Translations under genes and position numbers: made by a program
Assembly (NCBI GenBank): GCA_944383545.1
Contig: CALWPY010000001.1
Location: 327,899-391,898 of the forward strand
DNA: 64,000 nucleotides
Origin: an uncultured Lachnospiraceae bacterium
GTDB lineage: Bacteria; Bacillota; Clostridia; Lachnospirales; Lachnospiraceae
Reading direction: 5' to 3'
In this document: positions 43,014-51,197 of the stretch, in pieces
How the letters are laid out: each line of letters starts with the position of its first letter
Position numbering within the stretch: the stretch's first letter is position 1
Notes under the pieces: generated by a model
The model's database searches: none
Seen by the model: the letters and a program-made list of their open reading frames with translations, nothing else
What the model was told of the DNA's origin: nothing

Positions 43014-43336
43014 ATAGGCCAATGAATATTATTTGAATACCTCCTATAAATATGCAGAGGCGCTCAGAAATGGTCGCCTCTACTATTTTGTGCAGGTTAG
43101 TTAATTTAAGTATCTATTTATTGTGCGTATATACAAAATTAAAATATCAAATATTTTTTGATAGCAAAGACACACATGACGTTCCAAAGAATGAGAACTA
43201 CATTGTGTTTTCCACTCGAGCATCCCACAGATTAAGTAATACAGCCCCAATCAGACAGAGAAAACCACAATGATACGTTTGGATAGAAGGGGTTGAACTT
43301 AAAAAGTTCAATCTACTTTGAAAGGACGTATACATC
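43014..43336 (+). other. Left interior of the 5.3 kb element, no firm gene
   Basis: An AGAGGCG/CGCCTCT hairpin (43054-43079) follows the left end. The remainder is AT-rich. A hairpin TTGAAC-TTAAAAA-GTTCAA lies just before the Mrr-like gene. A 73-codon frame here (43052-43273) has no ribosome site and no family resemblance, so I do not call it. Confidence 0.4.
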
Positions 43337-43879
43337 ATGCGTAAGCCTATGGACATTGACTTTGTGCGTTGCGATTCTGGCATTGAGTTTGAGGAATGGG
43401 TTAAAGAACTGCTTGGTCAGCTTCGGATGAAGGCAGATCGTGTAGGTAAGAACGACTGTGGTATAGATATCATAGCTACAGCCGCAGTAAATAAGAATAC
43501 GACCAAGCGGTTTTATATTCAATGCAAGTACTACAACAAGCCTCTTGGAAAAGGACCAATCCAAGAAATATTTGCCGGGACAGCCCATCACAAGGACTAT
43601 GGTGAGCCAGTCGTTATCACAAACAACTATGTAACCTTTGAGGCTCGTAGGTACGCAAAGGACTTAGCAGTTGAAATCATAGCGGCACCAGAATGGGAAG
43701 AATTTAGACGTATTAACATAGAAGGGAGGGTAGACAATCCAAACCAGCATACGGGACTATTTGGACTTATGATAGCTGTATTGTTGAAGGATAAGGACTA
43801 TTTTGACAAAGTAATCACATCTACTGAAGGCGAAAAGATTAAGAACAAAAATGAACTGAAGTTACAAATCATTTCATAA
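43337..43879 (+). CDS. Mrr-like restriction endonuclease domain protein
   Basis: The 180-residue protein is a compact Mrr_cat (PD-(D/E)XK) domain. EFEEWVKELLGQLRMKADRVG precedes the catalytic D in DCGIDIIATA and the Q-x-K in RFYIQCKYYNKPLGKGPIQEI, and EPVVITNNYVTFEARRYAKD closes the fold. Such nucleases cut modified or foreign DNA. The frame continues in phase after the TAA for 42 more codons (see next entry), so the protein may have lost a C-terminal extension. AAGGACG is a weak ribosome site before the ATG. Confidence 0.85.
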   Translation: MRKPMDIDFVRCDSGIEFEEWVKELLGQLRMKADRVGKNDCGIDIIATAAVNKNTTKRFYIQCKYYNKPLGKGPIQEIFAGTAHHKDYGEPVVITNNYVTFEARRYAKDLAVEIIAAPEWEEFRRINIEGRVDNPNQHTGLFGLMIAVLLKDKDYFDKVITSTEGEKIKNKNELKLQIIS

Positions 43880-44008
43880 TTTGATGAAGCCGAGGAGTGT
43901 GTAAAGGAGGCTGCACACTTGCATCAAAGAGCGGCACAGTTTCAACAGAGAGCCTTGGATATTCAGAAAAGAGCATTATTAAGGAACCTTATATACGATT
44001 GAAGGGTA
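43880..44008 (+). pseudogene. In-phase extension after the Mrr-like stop codon
   Basis: The same frame continues without stop from 43880 to a TAA at 44006. It encodes a helical, Gln/Ala/His-rich stretch (EECVKEAAHLHQRAAQFQQR, ALDIQKRALLG). Its composition is protein-like, so the TAA at 43877 may be a nonsense mutation that shortened the Mrr-like protein, or the stretch may be a leftover of another gene. Confidence 0.4.
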
Positions 44009-44044
44009 AGTGCTGAAAATTCCATAGAATGGAGTGGCCTACTT

Positions 44045-45135
44045 ATGTCCGACTTTTTCTCAGACATAATGAAGAACGGCGCCCTGGATAGTTTGACAGC
44101 AGACCAACTTGATGAACTGATACTTCGGGCGCAGGCAATAAGGTCGGAACAACAAAATGGCAAGGAAGAAACAACTATCAATGCCTGTCCCCATTGTGGG
44201 AGCATAGCAATTAAAAAGCATGGGACAACCTCAAAAGGTAGCATCAGGATAATATGCAAGGACTGCGGAAAAACATTTACCAAGTCAGAACACCCTAATA
44301 CCAGACTGACTAGAAGTCAGTTGACAGCATTGTTTACTGGAGTAATAGAAAATTTACCTATTGGTAAGCTGGCAGAGAGAATTGGTGTCAGTAGATACAC
44401 AGCACACAGACACAAAATTCAGATCGGGGACATTCTATTTCAGAAACTGGCAGAAGATTTAGGAGCAGTTAATGAGAAAGGAAAACCAACTTTAGTATTT
44501 GAGGGCATCATACAATGTGATGAATAGTATTGTCCTGTTTCATTTAAGGGCAAAAGGAATCTGGAGTTCTTCATCTGGAAACTCAGAAGGTTTCCAAGGC
44601 ATAACATGACAATGACAGAGCAAGATGAATATTTGAAAAAGCATGGCTGTGGGAACAAGTTACAGCAATTCCGGGATACTTACAGGAATTGAGAGACAAT
44701 ACCAAAACATACAAACGAGGTATCAGCAACGAGCAGGTCTGCATCGTGGTAGCAGTCGATGATGAACAGCGTATAATCGCAAAGCCTGTTTCGGTCGGTA
44801 GGCTGGAGACAACGGACGCACAAAAACTATTGTCAGGACAATTTGGCAAAAACACTACATTAGTTGCGGACAGTCATGGAGCCTATCCGACTTTAGCCAA
44901 GCAGGAAAGGGTTTGCCATGTGCAGATACCGTCTGGAGAGCATTCCAATGGCCCATTTAACCTTGGAGCAGTTAATGGAATACACTCGCAGATAGAAAAG
45001 ATGCTCCCGGAGAGTGCAGAACGGCTACCAGCAACAAAATACCTCAATCAATACATAGCGTTGTTTATCTGGCTGTGGAAACATAAGGGGCTTCCTCTTG
45101 CAGATAAGGAATTGTTACTCAAGCAACCATATTAG
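44045..45135 (+). pseudogene. IS1595-like transposase, stop codon and frameshift
   Basis: The N-terminal part has a helix, a zinc ribbon (CPHCGSIAIKKHG, CKDCGKTF) and a helix-turn-helix region (LPIGKLAERIGVSRYTAHRHK). The DDE domain of the ISXO2/IS1595 type begins with IIQCDE, followed at once by TAG (44525). The frame resumes YCPVSFKGKRN..., then shifts by -1 near 44645, and the rest reads GISNEQVCIVVAVDDEQRII, TTLVADSHGAYPTL and NGIHSQIEKMLP, with the family's final LFIWLWKHKG. Two lesions make it non-functional. Confidence 0.8.
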
Positions 45136-45388
45136 ACAGTTATGATTACGCAGAGAACTACGATAAAATCAAAGTCCGCCCTATGGACATCAACACCAAG
45201 GGAGAGTTCCCACAGGTAGTATAAAAGGCAATCAGCAACAGGACTATCATTCAGATATGGATCTATATACTACAGTGATAACAATATGGTATTATTGGAT
45301 AGAAAAAGTTTGAAAAAATGTGTGAGATTTGAGTTCAAAAGTTGTGTATATAGGTGAAAAGGCAAATAAGGAAGCGAGGTGAAAACCG
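45132..45388 (+). other. Gene remnant and spacer
   Basis: A frame at 45132-45224 reads DSYDYAENYDKIKVRPMDIN, then TKGEFPQVV and stop, overlapping the transposase end; it looks like the C-terminus of another lost gene. The remaining 160 bases are AT-rich and end in a GAAGCGAGGTG ribosome site for the sigma factor. Confidence 0.35.
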
Positions 45389-45949
45389 ATGGATGATGCA
45401 CAGATAGTCCAATTATACTGGGATAGAAACGAGCAGGCCATCCATGCCACATCTGACAAATACGGGAACTACTGTACCTCGATTGCTAAGAATATACTGG
45501 GCAATCAGGAAGATGCTGAAGAATGTGTCAACGATACCTACTTAAACGCATGGAACGCCATGCCGCCTCACAGGCCAAGCATTCTGTCCACATTCCTTGG
45601 GAAAATTACAAGAAACATATCGTTTAACAGGTATAAACACAATACCGCCGACAAACGAGGTGGTGGAGAAATGCCTGCGGTTCTGGAGGAACTTTCGGAT
45701 CTGGTGTCTGGTAAGGATGATGTTGAACAGGCATTTGACCAAAAGGAACTCACGAAAGCCATTGATACATTTCTTGGTCGTCTTTCACCAAAGAAAAGAA
45801 GCATCTTTATCAGCCGATATTGGTACACAGATAGCATTTCAGAAATTGCTGTCCGGCACAATATGAATGATGGAGCGGTATCAATGACCCTTAACCGCAT
45901 TCGCCTGAAACTACACAACTATCTTTTAGAAAGGGGCTTTGAACTATGA
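45389..45949 (+). CDS. Sigma-70 family RNA polymerase sigma factor (ECF-like)
   Basis: The 186-residue protein has a region 2 with NILGNQEDAEECVNDTYLNAWNAMPPHRP and FLGKITRNISFNRY, and a region 4 with IDTFLGRLSPKKRSIFISRYWY, then SISEIAVRHNMNDGAVSMTL. It would direct RNA polymerase to a small regulon. Its stop overlaps the start of the next gene, a membrane-anchored partner, which is a common Firmicute pair. The position inside a transposon-like unit is notable. Confidence 0.92.
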   Translation: MDDAQIVQLYWDRNEQAIHATSDKYGNYCTSIAKNILGNQEDAEECVNDTYLNAWNAMPPHRPSILSTFLGKITRNISFNRYKHNTADKRGGGEMPAVLEELSDLVSGKDDVEQAFDQKELTKAIDTFLGRLSPKKRSIFISRYWYTDSISEIAVRHNMNDGAVSMTLNRIRLKLHNYLLERGFEL

Positions 45950-46776
45950 CGAACGAAAAACTGTATGAAGTCCTCGGTGACATCAATGAGAAGCATATCA
46001 ACCAGGTAAGGGCATATCAAAAAGCAAAGAAGCCCGGCTGGATTAGGTGGGGCGCTATGGCGGCTTGCTTATGTCTCATCGTAGCAGGCGCAGTTACACT
46101 TCCCCACTTCATTGGAAACAATCCACCTGTCACACCGCCCATATCACAAGAAATTGCTTATGGATTTACAATGGAGGAAAGCGATATTCTCTATTTTCCA
46201 ATTTCTTTTTCTCAACGAAAAACTTTCGGGCTTATAGAAGAAAATGCAACAGGATTGACCGACGAAAACACATATCAGATTACCTCTGATGATTTAGGCG
46301 ATGTTATGGGTATTGTTGGAGATAGCCAAGACGAAAGTATAATTGGGAAAACTGTTTATCATTTTATCAAGTTCCCAACGGATGACTCGATTTGCATTGT
46401 AGAAGTAAGGGGAACATATGAGTTTTATGTAAAAGATGGAGTAGAAGAAATTGAGAGAACAAACAATCCCGATATAATCATTGATGCTCCTGTTGATGAA
46501 ACAGGGCATGATGATATAGAAACTTCTAATGGAACCATTACATTAGAATATATCACCGAATTGCAAACTAAAGTCAGCGAAGCTATGCGTAACGGAGATT
46601 TGCCATTTGTTTCTTCTTCTGCTGTGTATGAAAAACCATATCGGCTTCAAATCACGGTTTCTTCAAATGCAGAAGATGATTTGGCAAAACTAAAAGCTTT
46701 TGATACAATAGGTGGAGCTTTAGAAATTGTATATGACCCGAATCCCGTTTCAGTAGAAGATGTTGTAACAGAATAA
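45946..46776 (+). CDS. Single-helix membrane protein, probable anti-sigma partner
   Basis: Residues 1-28 (KLYEVLGDINEKHINQVRAYQ) would contact the sigma factor. One membrane helix lies at about 32-50 (WGAMAACLCLIVAGAVTLP). The large remaining domain is extracellular, acidic and rich in Thr and Ile, without a recognised fold. Such proteins regularly follow ECF-like sigma genes in Ruminococcaceae and Lachnospiraceae and are thought to hold the sigma factor at the membrane. It overlaps the sigma gene by four bases (ATGA). Confidence 0.72.
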   Translation: MTNEKLYEVLGDINEKHINQVRAYQKAKKPGWIRWGAMAACLCLIVAGAVTLPHFIGNNPPVTPPISQEIAYGFTMEESDILYFPISFSQRKTFGLIEENATGLTDENTYQITSDDLGDVMGIVGDSQDESIIGKTVYHFIKFPTDDSICIVEVRGTYEFYVKDGVEEIERTNNPDIIIDAPVDETGHDDIETSNGTITLEYITELQTKVSEAMRNGDLPFVSSSAVYEKPYRLQITVSSNAEDDLAKLKAFDTIGGALEIVYDPNPVSVEDVVTE

Positions 46777-46798
46777 GAGATTAAAACTCTCACCATAA

Positions 46799-46824
46799 GG
46801 GGCAGTCGAGAAATCGACTGCCCT
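46799..46824. repeat. Left copy of 26-bp palindromic duplication
   Basis: GGGCAGTCGA-GAAA-TCGACTGCCC is a perfect ten-base hairpin with a GAAA loop, preceded by G and followed by T. The identical 26 bases occur in the same orientation at 48126-48151, immediately beyond the other end of the 1.3 kb cassette. It was probably the terminator of the sigma/anti-sigma pair before insertion. Confidence 0.8.
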
Positions 46825-46854
46825 CAGACTGTAGACAAAGTATGATTATGAAAT

Positions 46855-46898
46855 AAGCTGATGTATATTAATGAAAAAGTATACATCAGCTTGTTTTT
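46855..46898 (+). terminator. Hairpin inside the left end of the cassette
   Basis: AAGCTGATGTATA (46855-46867) pairs perfectly with TATACATCAGCTT (46880-46892), followed by G and five T residues. It would stop transcription entering from the sigma operon. Confidence 0.8.
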
Positions 46899-46997
46899 AT
46901 GTTATCATTGATGATAAAGAAAATTTCGTATTTTTGAATTTGACAAATCGGAAGTTTACGTTCTCGCGGGTGAAACTGAGACTTGGAGGAATGAATA

Positions 46998-47789
46998 ATG
47001 AGAGATGTACATGTACACTTTTTACATGGAAATCCTATAGGCTATAATATTGATTTTTTTGAGGGATTCATTAAAGTCGCACAAGATGCTGGGCTTGATG
47101 AAATATATATGCTTGAGCATACCCATCAATTTACTGAGTTTGTGAGAGTATACGAACCAATAAAGTCATATAACGATTTTCAGCATAACTGGATAACAAA
47201 AAGAATGAACGGATCGATAGACGAGTACATTAATTTTATTAAAAGAGTAAAAGATACCAGGTATCCTGTAAAAGTGAAGTTTGGTCTTGAAGTCTGTTAT
47301 ATTCCTGAAACTGCTGACATTCTGGTAGATATTCTTGATAAATATGATTTTGATTTTCTTACAGGCGCTGTACATTGGATCGATGGTTGGGGATTTGACC
47401 ATATGGGACAAAAAGAGATTTGGGAAAGCAAGAACATAGAAGAAGTATATAAAAGATATTATGAAATAATGTTCCAGTTATGTGAGAGCGGTTTATTTAA
47501 CGGTCTTGCCCATCCTGATTCAATCAAGTGTTTTGGCTATAAACCGAACATTGATTTAACGGAATATTATAATAAATTGGCTGTGCTGTTAAATAAGCAC
47601 GGTATGTATGCTGAGAATAGTGGAGGGTTACAATTAAATTATAGCCCTGATATTGAACTCGGCTTAAATCCTCAATTATTATCTATTCTAAGAAAAAATA
47701 ATGTGAAAATAGAGACTGCTTCTGATGCGCACAAACAAAGCGATGTTGGTGCAAATATCCTGGAACTTGAAAATATGCTAAAAGATTAG
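46998..47789 (+). CDS. PHP-domain histidinol phosphatase-like hydrolase
   Basis: The metal motifs of the PHP family are visible in the 263-residue protein: DVHVHF at the start, EHTHQF (about 41), a glutamate in VKFGLEVCYIP, the histidine in TGAVHWIDG, GLAHPDSIK, and the late TASDAHKQSD. The family includes HisJ histidinol phosphatases and other phosphoesterases. No other histidine genes are near, so the substrate may differ. TTGGAGGAATG precedes the ATG. It is the only intact gene of the cassette. Confidence 0.88.
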   Translation: MRDVHVHFLHGNPIGYNIDFFEGFIKVAQDAGLDEIYMLEHTHQFTEFVRVYEPIKSYNDFQHNWITKRMNGSIDEYINFIKRVKDTRYPVKVKFGLEVCYIPETADILVDILDKYDFDFLTGAVHWIDGWGFDHMGQKEIWESKNIEEVYKRYYEIMFQLCESGLFNGLAHPDSIKCFGYKPNIDLTEYYNKLAVLLNKHGMYAENSGGLQLNYSPDIELGLNPQLLSILRKNNVKIETASDAHKQSDVGANILELENMLKD

Positions 47790-47807
47790 TAAGCATAGAT
47801 GCTTTAA

Positions 47808-48032
47808 ACAGATATTTTTAAAGTTGTAGGAATGTTAGAAACATATGGAACAAATAGAATTTCTTTGCTATTTGTTGATAGTGAGTATCAACGTAAAGGA
47901 ATAGCGACAGCTATTATGAGTAGAATTGAAAGTGAGCTAAAAATGAGAGGCTATAAACAAAAACTAAATTGTAGGGAACAGAAAATTCCATTTTTTCGAG
48001 ATAACGATAGAGACGATAGACAGGAAACTTGA
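47808..48032 (+). pseudogene. GNAT fragment
   Basis: A frame open from 47808 reads KVVGMLETYGTNRISLLFVD and SEYQRKGIATAIMSRIESEL, which is the acetyl-CoA-binding half of a GNAT domain, then degenerates (REQKIPFFRDNDRDDRQET). Its N-terminal half is missing and an ATG occurs only at 47832. It is a remnant within the cassette. Confidence 0.65.
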
Positions 48033-48052
48033 TATTTAATGCTGAAGGTTAA

Positions 48053-48108
48053 AATAATACAGCTATGTATATTTATTTGTTAATATTACATAGCTGTATT
48101 ATTTTTTG
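48053..48108 (+). terminator. Hairpin inside the right end of the cassette
   Basis: AATAATACAGCTATGTA (48053-48069) pairs perfectly with TACATAGCTGTATTATT (48087-48103), a 17-base stem, followed by T residues up to the inverted end of the cassette. Confidence 0.85.
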
Positions 48109-48125
48109 ACTTTGTCTACAGTCTG

Positions 48126-48151
48126 GGGGCAGTCGAGAAATCGACTGCCCT
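48126..48151. repeat. Right copy of 26-bp palindromic duplication
   Basis: Identical to 46799-46824. Here the hairpin is followed by five T residues, so it works as a normal terminator; this is the undisturbed downstream context of the original site. Confidence 0.8.
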
Positions 48152-48297
48152 TTTTCCATGCCTACGGGTAGAGAGAAATAATCAACTAAAACGGAGCTAC
48201 GAAAAAGACTGGGAGAAATTAACCGATAAGATTCAAGCGGAGCCTCTTATTGTTACCCAATGAATAAATCTAAATCGGCTTCTAGATTTTAGGCTCT
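48152..48297 (+). other. Gene remnant at the right end of the 5.3 kb element
   Basis: A frame ending at TGA 48261-48263 reads NNQLKRSYEKDWEKLTDKIQ then AEPLIVTQ; it looks like the C-terminus of a lost gene, without start. The rest up to the right inverted end shows nothing. Confidence 0.35.
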
Positions 48298-48331
48298 GGG
48301 AACACAAAATGGAATTGGGAGTTAATAAAAA

Positions 48332-48362
48332 ACACCCCACCAACAACTCATTGGTGGGGTGT
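48332..48362. terminator. Bidirectional terminator
   Basis: ACACCCCACCAA (48332-48343) pairs perfectly with TTGGTGGGGTGT (48351-48362) over a 7-base loop, with A residues before and T-rich sequence after. It serves the minus-strand recombinase gene and closes off the mobile element. Confidence 0.88.
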
Positions 48363-48375
48363 CAAATTAACTATA

Positions 48376-49296
48376 CTATATCTTAAAATCCTTCCTCGGG
48401 TGCTTTGATATCAGAATATCCCTCTGTTTTGCCACTGCAACATGTGTGTATATTTCCGTAATATTAATAGAGCTGTGTCCAAGCATTTCCTGAATATAGC
48501 GGATATCTACATCTGCCTCAAGCAGACTGGTTGCAAATGTGTGCCTGAACATGTGTGGTGTTATATGCATATTAATGGAAGCAATATCAGAGTACTTATT
48601 AATCATTCTGCGGACGGACTGGTCGGATAAGGGATTTCCGTTTTGATTGGTAAAGAAGTGGTTGCATTTGCTAATTTCTGAAGTAAACTCAGTACAGTAT
48701 TCTGTTAAAGTGCGAATTACGCTTTCATTTCCAATCTGAATTCGGCGTTCCTTGTCGCCTTTACCGTATATGAGAATTGTACCATCGTACAAATTTACAT
48801 TGTCGGCTTGCAATTCGCAAAGCTCAGATATACGCATTCCGCTTGAAAATAAAAGCTCTATGACAGCCGCATCACGCAGGGCATTTCTTTTCTTATATGC
48901 CGTACCAGCATTTTTATATTGGGTGTAAATTGTGGTCAGAAAAGTTTCTATGATATTTAAAGGAATTGTTTTGGGTAATTTAACCGGTTCGCGAAAGTGC
49001 ACCTGTATTCGATCAAAGGGGTTATATTCAATTAAATCTTTGTATTCTAAGAAATGAAAGAAAGCTTTTAGAGAGGCAATTTTTCGTTTTGCAGTTTTAG
49101 GCTGATACTGTCTGTGAAGAGTAGCTATATGTTCTTCCAGCATAGAGGAGTTTATTTCAGCTATTTCAGTAGCATGTATTTGTTCCGTGAATTGTCGCAA
49201 ATCAATGCGATATGCTTTGAGCGTCTTCTCATCCAGGCATTTTTGTGTGCGGCAGAATCCCAAATAAATTTTAATAAGTGTCTGTAAATTGTTCAT
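48376..49296 (-). CDS. Xer-type tyrosine recombinase
   Basis: This 306-residue recombinase has an N-terminal SAM-like domain (NLQTLIKIYLGFCRTQK..., LKAYRIDLRQF) and a catalytic domain with R in LFSSGMRISELCEL, K in ILIYGKGDKERRI, H-x-x-R in TPHMFRHTFATSLLE, and the final LGHSSINITEIYTHV with the tyrosine. It is shorter than the element integrase at 18439 and of XerC/D type. It may be a phage- or island-type integrase rather than the dif resolvase. It lies on the minus strand, directly behind the right end of the 5.3 kb element. Confidence 0.92.
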   Translation of the reverse strand: MNNLQTLIKIYLGFCRTQKCLDEKTLKAYRIDLRQFTEQIHATEIAEINSSMLEEHIATLHRQYQPKTAKRKIASLKAFFHFLEYKDLIEYNPFDRIQVHFREPVKLPKTIPLNIIETFLTTIYTQYKNAGTAYKKRNALRDAAVIELLFSSGMRISELCELQADNVNLYDGTILIYGKGDKERRIQIGNESVIRTLTEYCTEFTSEISKCNHFFTNQNGNPLSDQSVRRMINKYSDIASINMHITPHMFRHTFATSLLEADVDIRYIQEMLGHSSINITEIYTHVAVAKQRDILISKHPRKDFKI

Positions 49297-49563
49297 TGTA
49301 AAATCTCCTTCGTATATATTTTTTATAAAAACATATTTTACATGACAATATAAAATATTTTAAATGTAGTCGCATTATAGGGATGGTTTAAAAATATTTT
49401 GTGTTGATTTGAGGGGTAATTATATATATTGAATTATAGATTAATATTTGTAGATGGGGATTTGAAATAAAAATTTTAACTATGAGTGTCTGAAAATGTG
49501 TGTAGAGATATTTGATGAAAAAAATTCTAAATGACCTATAATCTCTTTGGAGGATAATCAAAA
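49297..49563. other. AT-rich spacer
   Basis: About 270 bases, over 75% A+T, between the divergent recombinase and rhomboid genes. It should hold both promoters and ends with TTTGGAGG as the ribosome site of the rhomboid gene. No repeat or further gene was seen. Confidence 0.4.
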
Positions 49564-50145
49564 ATGAAAAAGAAATTTAAAATTACATTTAACGCACCGG
49601 TAATTCTTTCATTTGCCGCAATATGTTTTATCGCAACGCTTTTAAACTATATGACCAAAGGACGGAGTAATATGCTGTTATTCATGACATATCATTCGCC
49701 GCTTACATCACCGCTTACATATGTCAGGTTTATAACACATGTATTCGGACATGCAGGATGGGTACATTTTATAGGGAACATGTCATATATTTTACTTCTT
49801 GGACCGATGCTTGAGGAAAAGCACGGACCGGCAAACATGATAGAGGTTATTATCGCAACGGGCCTTGTTACTGGCATAATAAACTACATATTCTTTCCGA
49901 ATATTGCGCTCTGCGGGGCAAGTGGAGTGGTGTTTGCTTTTATTCTTATGTCTTCATTTACAGGATTTAGGCAGGGAGAGATACCACTTACATTTATACT
50001 GGTTGCGGTGTTTTATCTGGGGCAGCAGATTTATCAGGGCATAGCCCTAGATGATAACATATCCAACATGGCGCACATATTTGGAGGAATTGTTGGTGCA
50101 ATAACAGGATTTTTGCTTAATAAAAAAACTGATAAGGGTGTGTAG
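49564..50145 (+). CDS. Rhomboid-family intramembrane serine protease
   Basis: This 193-residue protein has six hydrophobic segments. The family motifs are HVFGHAGWVHFIGNMSYILLL (the H...GN region), the catalytic serine in CGASGVVFAF, and the catalytic histidine in NMAHIFGGIVGAITGF. It cleaves membrane proteins inside the lipid bilayer. It starts after a TTGGAGG site and is convergent with the LysR gene; the 3' ends are 28 bases apart. Confidence 0.93.
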   Translation: MKKKFKITFNAPVILSFAAICFIATLLNYMTKGRSNMLLFMTYHSPLTSPLTYVRFITHVFGHAGWVHFIGNMSYILLLGPMLEEKHGPANMIEVIIATGLVTGIINYIFFPNIALCGASGVVFAFILMSSFTGFRQGEIPLTFILVAVFYLGQQIYQGIALDDNISNMAHIFGGIVGAITGFLLNKKTDKGV

Positions 50146-50173
50146 TCGCCTTTATCAGCTTTTTTAACGGAAG

Positions 50174-51055
50174 TTATTCATTCTGCAATTCCGTACAAAT
50201 TTTCTCATATTCATCTGAAAAAATACTCCCTTTATTCCAAAGAAATGTAAAGTCGTGCTGTATTTTCATATCAGGCAGTTCTATCAGTTCTAATACACCG
50301 CTCTCAAGCTCTTTTTCTACAGCGGTCTTATACAGGAAAGAAATACCGCAATCCTGTTTTAAAAGTGATACAATCGTGTGAATGTTTTCCACCTCAACAA
50401 AATGTGGAAAATCAAGAACTGACATGTTGTTCAGCGCCAGTAGTCTTGTAAGGATTGCTCTTGTTCCTGAGCCCGCTTCTCTAATCAGCAGACATTCTTT
50501 GGTTAAGTCCTGCAGACAATTTACAGTGCCTTTAAACTGATGTCCTTTTGCCGTAACCGCAACATATTCCTCTGTTTTATATACCCTTGTATGGTAATAA
50601 TCCGCTTTAAAATACCCTTCTACAATCGCAAAATCAATACTTCCGTCCTTAAGGTAGCTAAGTAATGTCTGCGTATTTCCGTAGCGGATATGAAAATTCA
50701 TTTCAGGGTGCTTTGTTATGAAACGGGCAAGTGCAGGTACGATTGCATATTCTCCTATGGTCATCGTTACACCAAAAGTTAAGGTCTTTTGACCGGTCAT
50801 ACTTTCCTGCATCCTCTTTATGATGGTATTTTCATCATTCTGCATAGTCTCCAGAGAATGTCTTAATATCTCACCTGCGGGAGTTAAGCTGAGCTTTTTC
50901 CTGTCCCTTACAAACAACTCTGCGCCGTAAAGCTTTTCCAGATATTTGATATGCTGGGAGACGGCAGGTTGTGTCAAATGCAGTTCATTTGCGGCATTAG
51001 TGAAATTCATGTATCTACATACAGTCAAAAAGGTTTTCATTCTGAAATCAATCAT
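50174..51055 (-). CDS. LysR-family regulator (CysB/YeiE-like context)
   Basis: A winged helix-turn-helix (MKTFLTVCRYMNFTNAANEL, LTQPAVSQHIKYLEKLYGAEL) starts the protein, followed by the periplasmic-binding-like effector domain with GVTMTIGEYAIVPALARFI and IREAGSGTRAIL. The GAGGAGTGG site on the minus strand fixes the start at 51055 (293 residues); a longer frame to 51079 lacks a site. It is divergent from the flavoprotein and YeiH-like genes and probably controls them. In enterobacteria YeiE controls yeiH in sulfite stress; by analogy the ligand may be sulfite or a related anion. Confidence 0.88.
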   Translation of the reverse strand: MIDFRMKTFLTVCRYMNFTNAANELHLTQPAVSQHIKYLEKLYGAELFVRDRKKLSLTPAGEILRHSLETMQNDENTIIKRMQESMTGQKTLTFGVTMTIGEYAIVPALARFITKHPEMNFHIRYGNTQTLLSYLKDGSIDFAIVEGYFKADYYHTRVYKTEEYVAVTAKGHQFKGTVNCLQDLTKECLLIREAGSGTRAILTRLLALNNMSVLDFPHFVEVENIHTIVSLLKQDCGISFLYKTAVEKELESGVLELIELPDMKIQHDFTFLWNKGSIFSDEYEKICTELQNE

Positions 51056-51119
51056 AATACCACTCCTCAAATTTATCATAACAAATATTTATTAATATAT
51101 CAATTATCATAATTTTACA

Positions 51120-51137
51120 AAATGATAATAATCATTT
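51120..51137. promoter_or_regulatory. LysR-type operator palindrome
   Basis: AAATGAT-AATA-ATCATTT is a perfect seven-base inverted repeat in the divergent spacer. A second palindrome, AATTATCATAATT, lies upstream near 51102-51114. These are good candidates for the LysR regulatory sites. Confidence 0.6.
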
Positions 51138-51197
51138 ATTGTAATATATGGAAGAAAAAAGTAAAAGAATAGTAAATTTAATGGAGGTTTTATAAAT

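Larger units (their letters stand above)
46825..48125. mobile_element. 1.3 kb cassette with 16-bp inverted ends and no transposase
   Basis: CAGACTGTAGACAAAG (46825-46840) is repeated exactly in reverse at 48110-48125. A terminator-like hairpin lies just inside each end (46855-46892 and 48053-48103). The content is a PHP-domain phosphatase gene and a GNAT fragment, with no transposase, so it must be moved in trans. The identical 26-bp hairpin on both sides is a target duplication, which shows that this unit inserted into a terminator of the 5.3 kb element. Confidence 0.8.
42988..48320. mobile_element. 5.3 kb element with 23-bp inverted ends and IS1595-like transposase
   Basis: The left end (42988-43010) and the right end (48298-48320) are inverted repeats matching at 20 of 23 positions, each with TCCCAATTC and TTTGTGTTCCC as seen from outside. 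Inside are an Mrr-like nuclease gene, a broken IS1595-like transposase, a sigma/anti-sigma-like gene pair, several gene remnants and a nested 1.3 kb cassette. Without the cassette it would be about 4 kb. Ends were found by eye, and a target duplication was not recognised. Confidence 0.6.

Noticed and set aside
43052-43273. 73-codon frame at the left end of the 5.3 kb element
   Set aside because: No ribosome site, no domain and it begins within a hairpin.
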